From: Macrostomum hystrix
Lineage: Eukaryota > Platyhelminthes > Macrostomidae
Reading direction: 5' to 3'
Length of the DNA: 64,000 nt
NCBI GenBank assembly: GCA_950097015.1
Contig: CATNEN010000025.1
Location: 868,001-932,000, forward strand
Under the pieces are notes generated by a model, which saw only the letters and a list, made by a program, of their open reading frames with translations, had not been told where the DNA came from and ran no database searches. Both the position numbers and the translations under genes were made by a program. Positions 31,973-43,800 of this stretch are shown in pieces; positions within the stretch are counted from its first letter, which is position 1, and the number at the start of each line of letters is the position of its first letter.

Positions 31973-34900
31973 ATGAGTACAGTTGCCGCTAACTGGAATC
32001 AGCAGCTGCGACAGCAGCAGCAGCAGCAGCATCCGGCAATGCAGAACTACTGCTACCCCCCTCAGCAACAGCAGGGCGGCTTCTATTTTGGACCGCCGCC
32101 ACAAATGCCGCCACCGCGACCGCAGCTGCCTCCGCCTCATTTGCCTCCGCCGCCGCTGCCACAGCAGCAGCAGCAGGCACTAACAGTTGGTGACATATTC
32201 ATTGGCAACCTACCGGCGTCGGTTACTAAATCGGATTTGAGTCGCGAACTTGGCCGATTTGGCCCTATCGATCACATCAGCCTGGCCTACGGTCCAGGCG
32301 GCAGCTTTAGGGGCTTCGCTTTTATTAGATTCTCTAGGCCTGAATCGGCCATTGGCTTGGTTGAAGGACGCGGTCTGGGCGTATCGCTTGAAGGTCGCCT
32401 GTTGCGTATTGAATGGCGTCGGAAATGTGGCGGCCTCGGTTGCGGCACCTCCAGCGGAACCAGCTGCGATGTTGGTGTGAATGCCGCTGCTGTTGCTGCT
32501 CCTGCGGCAGCGCATAATTCTGCCGGTGGAAATGTCCTAGGAAAGTCTGTTATTATGGTAGGCCTAACTTTTCGCTTGTATCCTTGATATTTTAGGCCTC
32601 TCTTATAGTGCAACCCCATTCTCTCAACTTACTTGAATAGACTAATATCATTATTCACATTACTTATACTTGAGTAGGCTGATATCCCTCTTCTCCCCAA
32701 TCTACTTGAATAGACCGATATCCCCATTCTCCCAATCTACATGAGTAGGCTGATATCCCCCTTCTCCCCAATCTACTTGAATAGACCGATATCCCCATTC
32801 TTCCCAATCTACTTGAGTAGGCTGATATCCCCATTCTTCCCAATCTACATGAGTAGGCTGATATCCCCTTCTCCCCAATCTACTTGAATAGACCGATATC
32901 CCCATTCTTCCCAATCTACTTGAGTAGGCTGATATCCCCCTTCTCCCCAATCTACATGAGTAGGCTGATATCCCCATTCTTCCCAATCTACTTGAGTAGG
33001 CTGATATCCCCATTCTTCCCAATCTACTTGAGTAGGCTGATATCCCCATTCTTCCCAATCTACATGAGTAGGCTGATATCCCCATTCTTCCCAATCTACA
33101 TGAGTAGGCGGATATCCCCATTCTCCTCAATCTGCGTGAGTAGGCTGATATCCCCATTCTCCCAATCTACATGAGTAGGCTGATATCCCCATTCTCTCAA
33201 TCTACATGAGTAGGCTGATATCCCCATTCTCTCAATCTACATGAGTAGGCTGATATCCCCATTCTCTCAATCTACATGAGTAGGCTGATATCCCCATTCT
33301 CTCAATCTACATGAGTAGGCTGATATCCCCATTCTCCCCAATCTACATGAGTAGGCTGATATCCCCATTCTCCCCAATCTACTTGAATAGACCGATATCC
33401 CCATTCTTCCCAATCTACTTGAGTAGGCTGATATCCCCCTTCTCCCCAATCTACATGAGTAGGCTGATATCCCCATTCTTCCCAATCTACTTGAGTAGGC
33501 TGATATCCCCATTCTTCCCAATCTACTTGAGTAGGCTGATATCCCCATTCTTCCCAATCTACATGAGTAGGCTGATATCCCCATTCTTCCCAATCTACAT
33601 GAGTAGGCGGATATCCCCATTCTCCTCAATCTACATGAGTAGGCTGATATCCCCTTCTCCCCAATCTACTTGAATAGACCGATATCCCCATTCTTCCCAA
33701 TCTACTTGAGTAGGCTGATATCCCCCTTCTCCCCAATCTACATGAGTAGGCTGATATCCCCATTCTTCCCAATCTACTTGAGTAGGCTGATATCCCCATT
33801 CTTCCCAATCTACTTGAGTAGGCTGATATCCCCATTCTTCCCAATCTACATGAGTAGGCTGATATCCCCATTCTTCCCAATCTACATGAGTAGGCGGATA
33901 TCCCCATTCTCCTCAATCTACATGAGTAGGCTGATATCCCCATTCTCTCAATCTACATGAGTAGGCTGATATCCCCATTCTCTCAATCTACATGAGTAGG
34001 CTGATATCCCCATTCTCTCAATCTACATGAGTAGGCTGATATCCCCATTCTCCCCAATCTACATGAGTAGGCTGATATCCCCATTCTCCCCAATCTACTT
34101 GAATAGACCGATATCCCCATTCTTCCCAATCTACTTGAGTAGGCTGATATCCCCCTTCTCCCCAATCTACATGAGTAGGCTGATATCCCCATTCTTCCCA
34201 ATCTACTTGAGTAGGCTGATATCCCCATTCTTCCCAATCTACTTGAGTAGGCTGATATCCCCATTCTTCCCAATCTACATGAGTAGGCTGATATCCCCAT
34301 TCTTCCCAATCTACATGAGTAGGCGGATATCCCCATTCTCCTCAATCTGCGTGAGTAGGCTGATATCCCCATTCTCCCAATCTACATGAGTAGGCTGATA
34401 TCCCCATTCTCTCAATCTACATGAGTAGGCTGATATCCCCATTCTCTCAATCTACATGAGTAGGCTGATATCCCCATTCTCTCAATCTACATGAGTAGGC
34501 TGATATCCCCATTCTCTCAATCTACATGAGTAGGCTGATATCCCCATTCTCTCAATCTACATGAGTAGGCTGATATCCCCATTCTCTCAATCTACATGAG
34601 TAGGCTGATATCCCCATTCTCCCCAATCTACATGAGTAGGCTGATATCCCCATTCTCCCCAATCTACATGAGTAGGCTGATATCCCCATTCTCCCAATCT
34701 ACTTGAGTAGGCTGATATCCCCATTCTTCCCAATCTACATGAGTAGGCTGATATCCCCATTCTCCCAATCTACTTGAGTAGGCTGATATCCCCATTCTCT
34801 CAATCTACATGAGTAGGCTGATATCCCCATTCTTCCCAATCTACATGAGTAGGCTGATATCCCCATTCTCTCAATCTACATGAGTAGGCTGATATCCCAT

Positions 34901-35520
34901 TCTCTCAATCTACATTAGTAGGCTGATATCCCCATTCTTCCCAATCTACATGAGTAGGCTGATATCCCCATTCTCTCAATCTACATGAGTAGGCTGATAT
35001 CCCCATTCTCTCAATCTACATGAGTAGGCTGATCTCCCAATCTAAAATGAAGCAGACTGAGATTTACTATGTTTACTGAGATAAACTAATATAGTTTTCT
35101 TTGTACCTAGCCGTTTTGTCCCACCATCGAATCAACCAACAGCCCCAACAAGGTGACATGAGCTTGTGCTTGAACAAAGCGATTACTCTTCAGTCTGCGG
35201 CGATGAGCTCGTCCTTGAACTACAGCCTGCAGCAGCCAGACGAGCTGCCCAAATGGCTGCACGATCGCCTAGTAGAGGACACCGCGCGCCTAGTCGACTG
35301 CCTGCTAGCAGAACTGCGTCTGTGCAACCAGCTGGCCGCTGCTGCCACTACAGCCAGCGAGGCGGCCTCGTTGCGTCAGCAGGCTCGCGATCTCGAAGTC
35401 AGACTGCGAGCTCGCAACGCTGAACTGGCCAATCTGAACGGCTCGGGCTCTCGCTGCAAGCAACAGCAGCAGCAGCAGCAGCGCCCTGGACAAGGCGACC
35501 AATCCTGTAGCAGAACTTGA
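31973..35520 (+). CDS. RRM-domain RNA-binding protein, Gln/Pro-rich
   Basis: Exon 1 is 31973-32557 (195 codons). It has a Gln/Pro-rich N-terminus (about residues 8-65) and one RRM at about 70-145 with RNP2 (IFIGNL) and RNP1 (RGFAFIRF), followed by an Ala/Gly/Ser linker. Intron 1 starts ATG|GTAGGC. Exon 2 is placed at 35143-35520 using the acceptor CAACCAACAG, because it keeps phase 0 and opens the frame that encodes a helical segment (LPKWLHDRLVEDTARLVDCL) and a coiled coil ending in poly-Gln; total about 320 residues. The stronger-looking acceptor CCTAG at 35110 would give an early stop unless another small exon exists. The RRM resembles DBHS/NONO-type and other splicing RRMs but no family can be named. 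The 2.6-kb intron is a giant minisatellite. Confidence 0.7.
32645..35045. repeat. Giant minisatellite, 35-36-bp unit, with higher-order repeats
   Basis: About 67 copies of a unit containing CAATCTACATGAGTAGGCTG and ATATCCCCATTCT, with variants (ACTTGAATAGACCGATATCC, ATGAGTAGGCGGATATCC). Blocks near 32880-33170, 33380-33640, 33665-33955 and 34095-34385 repeat the same order of variants almost exactly, so whole blocks of 8-20 units were duplicated. It opens long frames on both strands, none of them a gene. Confidence 0.95.
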
Positions 35521-37093
35521 TGCAATACTAAATAATAAACCGCTTCTCTTGTCGATTTTCTTAGCACCAAGTTTACAGGAAAATGATCGAATTTTTTGGC
35601 GCGTCGATTTCGTTTTTATTTTATTCATGTTTTTCTTCCCATAGCGATATGTCCTGTTCTTTTTTCGCACTTAACAATAGAAAGACCAGGTATTTCAAAT
35701 ACCCACTGCCTACTTCACGATAGCTCTTAAACCGAAGTTTCCACCCTTTACGTTGAACCAACTTTTGCAGCCGTCCGAGTCAGCATCGTTGACATTTTCA
35801 GCGATTCCTGTCGTAGATGTAAAATTCTATGGCGAATCCTTATGGGTTCAAATGTATAATCAATAAAATATAATTAACAATAGTAGCAGACGTGGTTAAA
35901 TAATGAAATTTTGTGAGCAGAAAATGGTCGTTTTTGCCACCAGACACCCCGACGAGATTTGTCGAATATCTCGACGATGCCGATGTTTTGTGATTCTGGA
36001 AGTTGTCGTCGTCGTCATCGTTGACGTCGTCGGATAGAACGGAAAATTTCAGATCGTGTTCTGGATTTTCATGGCGATTGGTTGAATATTTTGGGCGATA
36101 CCGAAAAAGGACATTGTGCGTATTTGAAATACCCCCGTGGTGTTCCTATTGTCACTTCTGAACTGTTGCTAATCCAGTCTTGTAATATTTTCATTTTGCA
36201 ATTTTATCTGTCTGTTCTGACGCCTACACGTTTATACGCAATAGCTTCAATAGCTGTTCATTTATTTGATCATCAAGTCGGGTAACTATAGCTTATTTTG
36301 CTACTTAATCTATGCGCGCCAAATTTGACAAGCGTCCATATTTATTCATTCTTCTACCTGATAGTGTGTGCGACAATCTTTTGTCTCGTCAGGTCTGATT
36401 TGTTGTCTGACGGCATTTGACTTTTAGAAAGTTTTATTAATATGATCGTTTTTATAAACGAAAGAAAGACATTTTTATCCTTATTTTTGTACTTCATAGA
36501 CTTCACCGTGCAATGTACGAGTATAGTATAGTATTTTTTACTTCATACCTTTTCAAAATTATACACGAAATGCTTGTAAATGCACTAATTTGTGTAATCT
36601 CTAAAGCTTTCGTGTATTTTATTTCACACATGCTTATTACATGTTCTTACTTAACTACTTTGTTAGTAGCATCTTGGTATTTTGTGCGTCTTACGTGTTA
36701 TTTATTCAGTTTAGCAGTACTTTTTAAAAATAATAAAATACTTTTGCGAGTTAGCGTGCCTGTTTGGTCTTGTTTTGTATCTGCATTTTTGGTTTCTTTA
36801 TTTTCTTTTGAAATATTATATAGTTGTTCTTTTGAGACGATATGTATCGAAATATGTATCAAATAATCTTTCTTTTCTGAGTCACAGTTGACTATGGAAC
36901 AGAACAAAGCAGAAACTAGTTAGATGCTATGCGTATCCAAAGTATTTAGTATAATTAAATATTGAATGATACGTTGAATGTAAAAATATTGTGTGACATA
37001 AGAATGAAAAAGTCCTATTAGAACAAGGAGGCCGCAGCCGATATGTATAGAAAATTACTTACCATCTTCAGCTGTGAAGCCAATAACTAAGCT
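35521..37093. other. Intergenic with a short TIR element
   Basis: The TIR element lies at 35674-36152; the rest is AT-rich. The 36513-36866 frame is Phe/Tyr/Leu-rich only because of T-rich DNA. The acceptor ACCATCTTCAG ends at 37071, before C19orf12. Confidence 0.55.
35674..36152. mobile_element. Short TIR element (MITE-like)
   Basis: Left end ACAATAGAAAGACCAGGTAT then TTCAAATACCC; the right end read on the minus strand is ACAATAGGAACACCACGGGG then GTATTTCAAATAC. The inverted termini are about 30 bp with mismatches and a small gap. CACTT occurs just left (one base away) and just right of the termini and may be the target duplication. There is no transposase. A related left end exists at 7103. 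Confidence 0.65.
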
Positions 37094-37513
37094 ATGCTAG
37101 ACCCGGTGGCAGTGTACGACCTGCTAGTTAAACTGGCCGATCAGGAGGGCATTCGGGTCACTGTTAAGCAGTCGGCTAAGGGCGCCGCAATTGCCGGCAC
37201 AGGCGCCTTTGTCGGCGGCCTAATCGGCGGTCCTGTTGGCGTGGCGGTCGGCGCTACACTCGGCGGCCTGACAGGCATGTGGGCCACAGCTGGCACATTT
37301 GAGCCGCTGGCTGTTGTACTCAAACGGCTGCCAAAGGAGAAACGCGACCAACTGTTGGACTCAACTATGGATCTGTTGCGCGGCCTGGATGTTAGCGATG
37401 CGGCTCTTCTGGCAAGCTTACTGGCTAGCAACATGGATTTGAGAAGTCAGGTGTTGGCTCAGTTAACTGGCTTCGCTACTGAGCAGCTGGGCTTGATGCT
37501 GCAGCCGTCATAG
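37094..37513 (+). CDS. C19orf12: C19orf12-like membrane protein
   Basis: Single exon, 139 residues, about the full length of human C19orf12. The N-terminal helix (VYDLLVKLADQEG) is followed by a glycine-zipper hairpin at about 33-62 (GAFVGGLIGGPVGVAVG and GGLTGMWATAG) and the conserved helical C-terminus (LKRLPKEKRDQLLDSTMDLL; TGFATEQL). The human protein is found at mitochondria, ER and their contacts, and its loss causes a brain iron-accumulation disorder (NBIA4/MPAN); its biochemical role is unsettled but linked to lipid metabolism and autophagy. The ATG at 37094 follows an acceptor-like ATCTTCAG by 22 bases. A fused, diverged copy of this domain occurs at 55.7-57.3 kb. Confidence 0.93.
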   Translation: MLDPVAVYDLLVKLADQEGIRVTVKQSAKGAAIAGTGAFVGGLIGGPVGVAVGATLGGLTGMWATAGTFEPLAVVLKRLPKEKRDQLLDSTMDLLRGLDVSDAALLASLLASNMDLRSQVLAQLTGFATEQLGLMLQPS

Positions 37514-38091
37514 CTGATAAGACAGATTTGTTTACATAGAACATGTACTGAAAATATCATTCTCATCTAAAATTAAATGGATTTTTGCAGATAAATATAA
37601 TTGAGTAAAATTTTCTGTGGGATGTCCTCTATATTCAGGTGCATATTAACGGTATTTATCCTGATGTTAACAGCCATGTGCCATTGTAATTAGTAGCTTG
37701 TACGTATATTTTTTATTCTTCTATGGATGTTCTTATATCAAGTGATCACAACAAAAACGTTTTGAAACCGCTGCGTTAGCTTTTTAGAAATTGCCATCCT
37801 TCTATCTTTTTTCGTGTATTTTGCAACACAAAAGTAGGGGCTAGCAGAGCTTTTGAATGCTAGTCGAGCTAAGGTCAAAAGATTCGATTTTAAATCATGT
37901 TCTTTCTTAACGGCTTTGTTATTACTGTCTTAAGTGTCTTGTCGAGTTTCGGTGGCGACCCCTAACCCAGTCCACGGACTGAACAGCTGTACACAGTCTT
38001 TAGAAGCGCCCCGCAACAACTAGGCTAGGTGTAATATTTAATCATCGAATCATTCTACTCTTATTAGAGTATCCCACCAAAAAATTTCCAG
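37514..38091. other. Gap before the ARM-like gene, with SINE A remnant
   Basis: AT-rich, then a degenerate family-A SINE at about 37850-38050. The 5' exon(s) of the ARM-like gene should lie here or further upstream; I did not find them. Confidence 0.5.
37850..38050 (+). mobile_element. SINE family A, degenerate copy
   Basis: The recognisable 3' part is CCAGTCCACGGACTGAACAG, CTGTACACAGTCTTTAGAAG and GGCTAGGTGTAATAT; the tRNA-like head is decayed (GATTCGATTTTAAATC as the B-box relic). Confidence 0.65.
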
Positions 38092-40108
38092 GCTACCAGC
38101 GTCAGTCCTGTTGATATTAGCAACGCCCTAGCAGCGGCGGATGAGTTTTTACACTTTAAACGCCTCTGTGGCGGCGGTAGCGGCGGCGACTTTGATCTAA
38201 TCAATCGACTATTGGCGCAACAGTTGCGCACCACCGCAGACTGCGACGCTTTTGTCGGAGTGGACGGCGTCGCCTACAAGCTGGCCGGCTATCTGGCTGG
38301 TCGACGCGCCGACGAAGCTCTGCTTGCTGGCCACCTTCTGCTACGCCTGACTGCCAGGTGTAGCGCGAACTCAATCACTGAGCTGCTGCGCCAGGCTGGG
38401 CCCTACTGTATTGGCCACGCCACTGGCGGTGGCGGCCTTATTCAACGCTTGTGCCTAATAATTTTAATTAATTGTTGTCGCGCAAGTGTCGCTCTAGGCG
38501 GTCGACTAGTTCGTCTAGGCCTATTGGATGCCTGTTTAATTGGCCTTCGATTGGTTAGTGTTAAATGGAACATTAAAGAAGTAGATGATGACAATAGTCT
38601 GCTAGATTTGTACATTCTCGGCTTAGTCAGATTGAGTCGTCTGTGCTGCCTAGCTCAGAGTCGAGCACTACGGGATCTTGTACAACCCCGTCTGGTGTCT
38701 ATGCTGGAAACTGTTAGGCGACTTTGCCAGAGAGCTGCTGACCGACTGGCTGCAGGTGCGTTAACGAAGGCCTATACTTTGATTTTTACTAGAGAGGGCG
38801 GTGGCAAAGCGGTTAGCGCGTTTGCCTCCCACTCCAAGGTGCCTAAGTTCGATTTCGCGGCGAGGCCACATTCATTTGGGGCGCAGCGAGAAAGCTTCGG
38901 GGTTTGTCGTGCAATTTACGCCGTTGAGGGCCAACCTCCAAGGCACAGTGAAAGTGTACACTGGCCTGACGATGAGAAAGTCAGGGCAGATGTACACACC
39001 TGTATGAGCGTGTGCCTGCGTACGGTATCTGTTCTTGTGTGCTCAGGAGTCCGCGAAATGGGCAGAATTGCCTCCTCGCTGGCTGTGGGTCTAGTGTCAC
39101 CAAATGATGTGCCATTGCCTGCAGCCCTCCCGTAAGTTATTATTATATTATACGGATTGTTACTAGTTTATTGCTATTTTAATTTTTCGAAATGCGCTTG
39201 TACTCTACTGATAGTAGCTAGTACTAGAGTTTAATTTTGTGACTAAAAATTACTTCTTTGAACACAAATCCGCAGGCATCGTTGATCCAGCCCTCTGCCA
39301 GCCATTCTTCGCTGCCTGTTGTCTTCAGCAGGCCTTCTTAACCGCTCCTAATCAAGACAGCCAACCAATGGAACTGCTGACACCTCAGCATCCCGTATTG
39401 CTAGCCAATCTGGCTACGTCTATCGACCAGTCGAGCGAAGCATCGGCCGCGGCTGTCTCACTCGGTCGTGGACTTCGCTGCTGCGCCGCCCGATCCGCCT
39501 ACCTAGTGTCGGCCGATGCTGCTAGCTCATCAGTGCAGCCGCAGCTAGCCTGCGAACTAGTTAGACAGCTGGCCGAATTGGCTGTTCGACATCAGGCTTC
39601 GGTTGAGGCCGGCGATCTACTAGTTGCCGTTGTTAAACTCGCATCGTCGATAGCGGAGTCGGGACTACTGTCTGAGGTGGCGGGCTCGGCGCTGCTCAGA
39701 CTGGGCACTTGCGCGCCAAACTGGCTGGGCCGACGCGGCTGCGGCCTGACAGAGATGGCGCTCCGTTTGGCAGCCGATCAGCTGATTCGAATGCCCGAGA
39801 GTAACACTGCGGACGCTTCCGCAGCTGCTGAATTGTCAAATCTAGTGACAGCTTGTCAAGCCTGTCTGGGTTCCTCACTGCCCTCTGCTGCTGCTGCCGT
39901 TTCTGCCGACGGTGGTGGCATCGGCGATCGAATCCTAGTGCCGACTTTGCACCTGTTGGCGCTGATTAAGCGTCGTCTAGGCGCGGATTATTGGCTTAGT
40001 CTGACCGGCGGCAATCGGCTCTTGAATCGATTGCTGGCCGACTGCAGCGGACTGGTTGCTTCAGCCGCCGAGCACACCGCTTATTTGATGGACTCAAAAC
40101 TGCAGTGA
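38092..40108 (+). CDS. ARM-like helical repeat protein, TMCO6-like, 5' end missing
   Basis: Visible exons are 38092-38755 and 39276-40108, joined in phase 1 (GCAG|GTGCGT..CCGCAG), giving 498 codons. There is no in-frame ATG near the start of the first exon, and AATTTCCAG ends at 38091, so at least one upstream coding exon is missing. The protein is a run of Leu/Ala-rich helical pairs like armadillo repeats. The order of motifs (a QQL..FVGVDGVAYKLAGYL repeat, then GIVDPAL at the exon junction, matching GIVPAL in TMCO6) suggests TMCO6, an importin-alpha-related protein, but similarity is weak. Function is unknown. The intron holds a SINE B; reading through it gives a spurious longer frame. Confidence 0.6.
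38797..39150 (+). mobile_element. SINE family B in the intron of the ARM-like gene
   Basis: Head GGCGGTGGCAAAGCGGTTAG with B-box AAGTTCGATTTCGCGG, body GGGGCGCAGCGAGAAAGCTT, AGGGCCAACCTCCAAGGCA, GATGAGAAAGTCAGGGCAG, AATGGGCAGAATTGCCTCC, tail TTATTATATTATA. It shares the CTCCCACTCCAAGGTGCC linker with the copy at 26.7 kb. Confidence 0.9.
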
Positions 40109-40815
40109 TTTCTGTCATGACAGACTGATCAGTCATTTGATTGATAACACTAGTGCTGATTACCTGTCAGCCAGCTGATTGATAACACTAGTGCTGATTA
40201 CCTGTCAGTCAGCTGATTGATAACACTAGTGCTGATTACCTGTCAGTCAGCTGATAAAAATTACCTGCCAGTAGCTTATTTACAGGACTTTCAACCATAA
40301 CAGTCTAGATTCAATAGAGAGCCTGGTTCCATATTTTTTATGTCACTCTACTCAATGATTCTCACATTTTCAAACACAGCTAAACGATCTTGTTGCGCTG
40401 ATTTCGTTTTCAATTGAATTTTACGAAGCATTTTCGTTTTCGTGGTTGGTGTCTGCTGGTTTTTTATAAAGGCTTTTGTTATTTTGTTGAATGCTTTTTT
40501 TCATTTAATGAACCAACTTTAGAGACAAGAATCCGTTTTCATTGATTTGTGTTACATGTTGTTGTGTTTAATATGTTCTTTTCGTCTAATGTGTTTATAG
40601 ATATGATGTGTGGGTGGTCATAGGAAGTTGCAATACAGACCTACTGTACAGATTGCTACTACCATTTCATCTCTTATTAGCTTTTTGCTAACTCTGATAC
40701 TTGATAGATATAATCTTATACCTTGATCACCATCTGCTGGCATTTCAGCTTGCATTATCAAATCCGTACAAAAAGCAGAAGCCGAATCCTTTGCAACTAA
40801 AAAGCAGCAGTCAGC
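40109..40815. other. Intergenic with a small tandem repeat
   Basis: At about 40125-40255 there are three copies of a 38-bp unit (CTGATTGATAACACTAGTGC..). AT-rich DNA follows; the acceptor GCATTTCAG ends at 40748, before NDUFB10. Confidence 0.6.
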
Positions 40816-43800
40816 ATGGGCGGCGGACACGTGCCAGAGCCAACCAGAGAGTCGCTTTATGAGCCGCTAAAGAATCCGCAATTTAACGAGACCTGGCTCT
40901 ACAAAGCCTTGGATATTCCTACTGATTGGTTTAAGCGCAATGTTACTGATCGATTTCGGCAAAAATATCCCTATTATCATCAGCGATTTCCACGAGTGCC
41001 CACCATCGACCAGTGCTACGTTGACGACCACATCTGCTTTCTAGAGGCCAATGAACAGTACAAGCGAGATCGGTCAGTGAATTTCTATAATCTGCATCCT
41101 AATTGTCATAATCTGCATCCTATTTGTCATAATCTGCATCCTATTTGTCATAATCTAAATCCTAGTTATCATTATCTGCACCGTAATTGTCATAATCTGC
41201 ATCCTAGTTATCATAATCTGCATCCTAGTTATCATAATCTGCATCCTAGTTATCATAATCTGCATCCTAGTTATCATAATCTGCATCCTATTTGTCATAA
41301 TCTAAATCCTAGTTATCATTATCTGCACCGTAATTGTCATAATCTGCATCCTAGTTATCATAATCTGCATCCTAGTTATCATAATCTGCATCCTAGTTAT
41401 CATAATCTGCATCCTATTTGTCATAATCTGCATCCTAGTTATCATTATCTGCATCCTAGTTATCATAATCTGCATCCTAATTGTCATAATCTGCATCCTA
41501 GTTATCATAATCTGCATCCTAATTGTCATAATCTGCATCCTATTTGTCATAATCTGCATCCTATTTGTCATAATCTAAATCCTAGTTATCATTATCTGCA
41601 CCGTAATTGTCATAATCTGCATCCTAGTTATCATAATCTGCATCCTAGTTATCATAATCTGCATCCTAGTTATCATAATCTGCATCCTTTTTGTCATAAT
41701 CTGCATCCTAATTGTCATAATCTGCATCCTAGTTATCATAATCTGCATCCTAATTGTCATAATCTGCATCCTATTTGTCATAATCTGCATCCTATTTGTC
41801 ATAATCTAAATCCTAGTTATCATTATCTGCACCGTAATTGTCATAATCTGCATCCTAGTTATCATAATCTGCATCCTAGTTATCATAATCTGCATCCTAG
41901 TTATCATAATCTGCATCCTAGTTATCATAATCTGCATCCTAGTTATCATAATCTGCATCCTAGTTATCATAATCTGCATCCTAATTGTCATAATCTGCAT
42001 CCTATTTGTCATAATCTGCATCCTATTTGTCATAATCTGCATCCTAGTTATCATATTCTGCACCGTAATTGTCATAATCTGCATCCTAGTTATCATAATC
42101 TGCATCCTAGTTATCATAATCTGCATCCTATTTGTCATAATCTAGATCCTAGTTATCATAATCTGCATCCTAGTTATCATAATCTGCATCCTAGTTATCA
42201 TAATCTGCATCCTAGTTATCATATTCTGCATCCTAGTTATCATAATCTGCATCCTATTTGTCATAATCTAGATCCTAGTTATCATAATCTGCATCCTAGT
42301 TATCATAATCTGCATCCTTTTTGTCATAATCTGCATCCTAATTGTCATAATCTGCATCCTAATTATCATATTCTGCATCCTAATTATCGGCATCCATTCC
42401 GCGCCATTGTCATGGCAACCAACTGACGCCTGGCCTTGAATCTCCGCAGGCTGGTCGACCTGGAGATCGTCCACATTCTGCGCAGGCGGCAGGCCCAGTG
42501 CTTCAAATGGTACGGCAGGCAGCGCGACCTGGCCGAGAAGCACTGCGCCCAGATTATGAAGGACTACGACGAGAGTAAGAGGCTTTGAGTACCAACCTTC
42601 CTTGGGACTGTGTCTTGGAGAGTGACAGTGACTGTGTCTTGGAGAGTGACTGTGTCTTGGAGAGTGACAGTGACTGTCTTGGAGAGTGACAGTGACTGTG
42701 TCTTGGAGAGTGACAGTGACTGTGTCTTGGAGAGTGACAGTGACTGTGTCTTGGAGAGTGACAGTGACTGTGTCTTGGAGAGTGACAGTGACTGTGTCTT
42801 GGAGAGTGACAGTGACTGTGTCTTGGAGAGTGACAGTGACTGTGTCTTGGAGAGTGACAGTGACTGTGTCTTGGAGAGTGACAGTGACTGTGTCTTGGAG
42901 AGTGACAGTGACTGTGTCTTGGAGAGTGACAGTGACTGTGTCTTGGAGAGTGACAGTGACTGTGTCTTGGAGAGTGACAGTGACTGTGTCTTGGAGAGTG
43001 ACAGTGACTGTGTCTTGGAGAGTGACAGTGACTGTGTCTTGTAGAGTGACAGTGACTGTGTCTTGGAGAGTGACAATGACTGTGTCTTGGAGAGTAACAG
43101 TGACTGTGTCTTGGAGAGTGACAGTGACTGTGTCTTGGAGAGTGGCAGTGACTGTGTCTTGGAGAGTGACAGTGACTGTCTTGGAGAGTGACAGTGACTT
43201 TGTCTTGGAGAGTGACAGTGACTTATTGAATGAGAGTGACAGTGACTTATTGAATGAGAGTGATAGTGACTTATTGTAGGAGAGTGACAGTGACTTATTG
43301 TAGGAGAGTGACAGTGACTTATTGTAGGAGAGTGACAGTGACTTATTGTAGGAGAGTGACAGTGACTTATTGTAGGAGAGTGACAGTGACTTATTGTAGG
43401 AGAGTGACAGTGACTTATTGTAGGAGAGTGACAGTGACTTATTGTAGGAGAGTGACAGTGACTTATTGTAGGAGAGTGACAGTGACTTATTGAATGAGAG
43501 TGACAGTGACTTATTGTAGGAGAGTGACAGTGACTTATTGAATGAGAGTGACAGTGACTGTCTTGGAGAGTGACAGTGACTGTGTCTTGGAGAGTGACAG
43601 TGACTGTGTCTTGGAGAGTGACAGTGACTTATTGAATGAGAGTGACAGTGACTTATTGAAGGAGAGTGACAGGCATTGATTGATGGAGAGTGACAGTCAC
43701 ATGTCCCTAACCAATTGTTCCCGCAGCCTCCACCAACTACTTCATCAAGTACGGCGACATGGGCGTTCACTACAACGTTAAGAACGCTTTGATGAAGCAG

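Noticed and set aside
35101..35520. Separate 139-codon gene at 35.1 kb
   Set aside because: More likely the last exon of the RRM gene: the frame joins in phase 0 from the acceptor at 35142, though a separate gene is not fully excluded.
36513..36907. Hydrophobic membrane protein frame at 36.5 kb
   Set aside because: T-rich DNA produces Phe/Leu/Tyr by composition; no conserved features.
38212..39135. 307-codon frame running from the ARM-like exon into the intron
   Set aside because: The last 120 codons are a SINE; a good donor at 38756 and acceptor at 39275 keep the frame and the homology.
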